DNA of 37,233 nt from Smittium mucronatum (lineage: Eukaryota; Kickxellomycota; Harpellomycetes; Harpellales; Legeriomycetaceae): assembly GCA_001953115.1 (NCBI GenBank), contig LSSL01000089.1, positions 1 to 37,233 of the forward strand. Direction: 5' to 3'. Shown one piece after another: positions 36,577-37,233 of the stretch. The translations under genes were made by a program, and so were the position numbers. The number at the start of each line of letters is the position of its first letter. Positions within the stretch are counted from its first letter, which is position 1. The notes beneath the pieces are model-generated. The model saw only the letters and a list, made by a program, of their open reading frames with translations. It ran no database searches and had not been told where the DNA came from.

Positions 36577-37233
36577 GCTATTGAATGTAGAGATGTGATC
36601 TTTTATAATTTATAAATGATTTTCCAATCCAACTTCCTTTTATGCTTTTATTCTCTCTTTGTACCATGTCCACCACAAACATAGCCCATCCTTCAAACAA
36701 TTTCTATTTATAAAAACGTGAATGTTAAAATGAAACTGGGTTTCAATGGTATTTTATGGCAATTTGATTCAATATCTAGGCAAGTTTAAAAAAAAAGATT
36801 ATCGAGAATGGGAAAATCAATAAATAATTCAAAAAATAGTATAAATCATAAATAAACTAGTTTTTTATTTTTTTTGTTTTTTTTTAAAAAAAAAAAATTG
36901 GAGATAAAAAAAAAAAGAAAACTGAGTTCACGCGAAAGAAAAATTATTGCGGATAGAAATAAATAAAAACATGTAAATAACTAATTTTAAAACAAGTTGG
37001 AGAATAAAGTTGTTTTTATAAATTTATAAGACGCTGCTATATACCCACACCCCTCTCCCCTCTTCCCTTATCCATCCCCTCCAATTCTCAATCAGTACCA
37101 TCTTTTTTTTTTTTGGAAATGTCAAGGTTGTTTCTTAAAATATCTACCAAAAAAAAAAAGTCATATGTATAAAAGAAAAATTTTTTTCTGGACAAAAAGC
37201 CCTCTTCCCAATACATAACCCCCCCCCCCCCCC
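36577..37233. other. Intergenic DNA with C-rich tracts
   Basis: No gene is seen. Homopolymer A and T runs lie around 36880-36920. A C/T-rich segment (37043-37082) holds several CCCC/CTCC groups. The last 15 bases (37219-37233) are all C, which is also where the window ends. Confidence 0.6.

Noticed and set aside
37219..37233. Terminal C15 as a telomere
   Set aside because: It is a pure homopolymer without any repeat unit such as a TTAGGG type; an assembly edge is more likely.

Overview
The window is very AT-rich eukaryotic DNA (by eye roughly 80% A+T between genes and about 60-65% in the two intact genes). An opisthokont, probably an animal, is suggested by three things: a CDC25 cell-cycle phosphatase gene with two short GT-AG introns (60 and 87 bp), a FLYWCH/MULE-type transposase relic, and a secreted cysteine-rich protein. 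I cannot fix the species. A small-intron parasitic animal would fit, but that is only a guess.

Layout. From 1 to about 15 kb there is almost nothing but low-complexity AT-rich DNA. The left edge carries two inverted copies of a dispersed repeat, and a third copy lies at about 29 kb. From 15.1 to 20.6 kb lies a graveyard of decayed mobile or virus-like genes: a plus-strand frame (15094-16014) whose N-terminus looks like a Polinton-type capsid protein; a minus-strand piece of a protein-primed, Polinton/Maverick-type family B DNA polymerase (16797-17254); a plus-strand MULE transposase with a FLYWCH-like N-terminus (17958-19137); and two unidentified open stretches (19449-19844 and 20307-20615). 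From 20.6 to 31.9 kb the DNA is again gene-poor, with a small hAT-like non-autonomous element (26022-26505), the third repeat copy and several hairpins. From 31.9 to about 33.6 kb a tentative second MULE relic lies on the minus strand.

The right end (34.6-36.5 kb) holds the only two genes that look functional. They are convergent: a 327-residue CDC25 phosphatase on the plus strand and a 196-residue secreted protein of unknown family on the minus strand. Their stop codons are 65 bp apart, and each poly(A) signal lies at or beyond the other gene's 3' end, so the mature transcripts should overlap. No tRNA, rRNA, CRISPR array or replication origin was recognised. The main novelty candidate is the Polinton-like relic cluster; the secreted protein is the best candidate for an undescribed intact gene.
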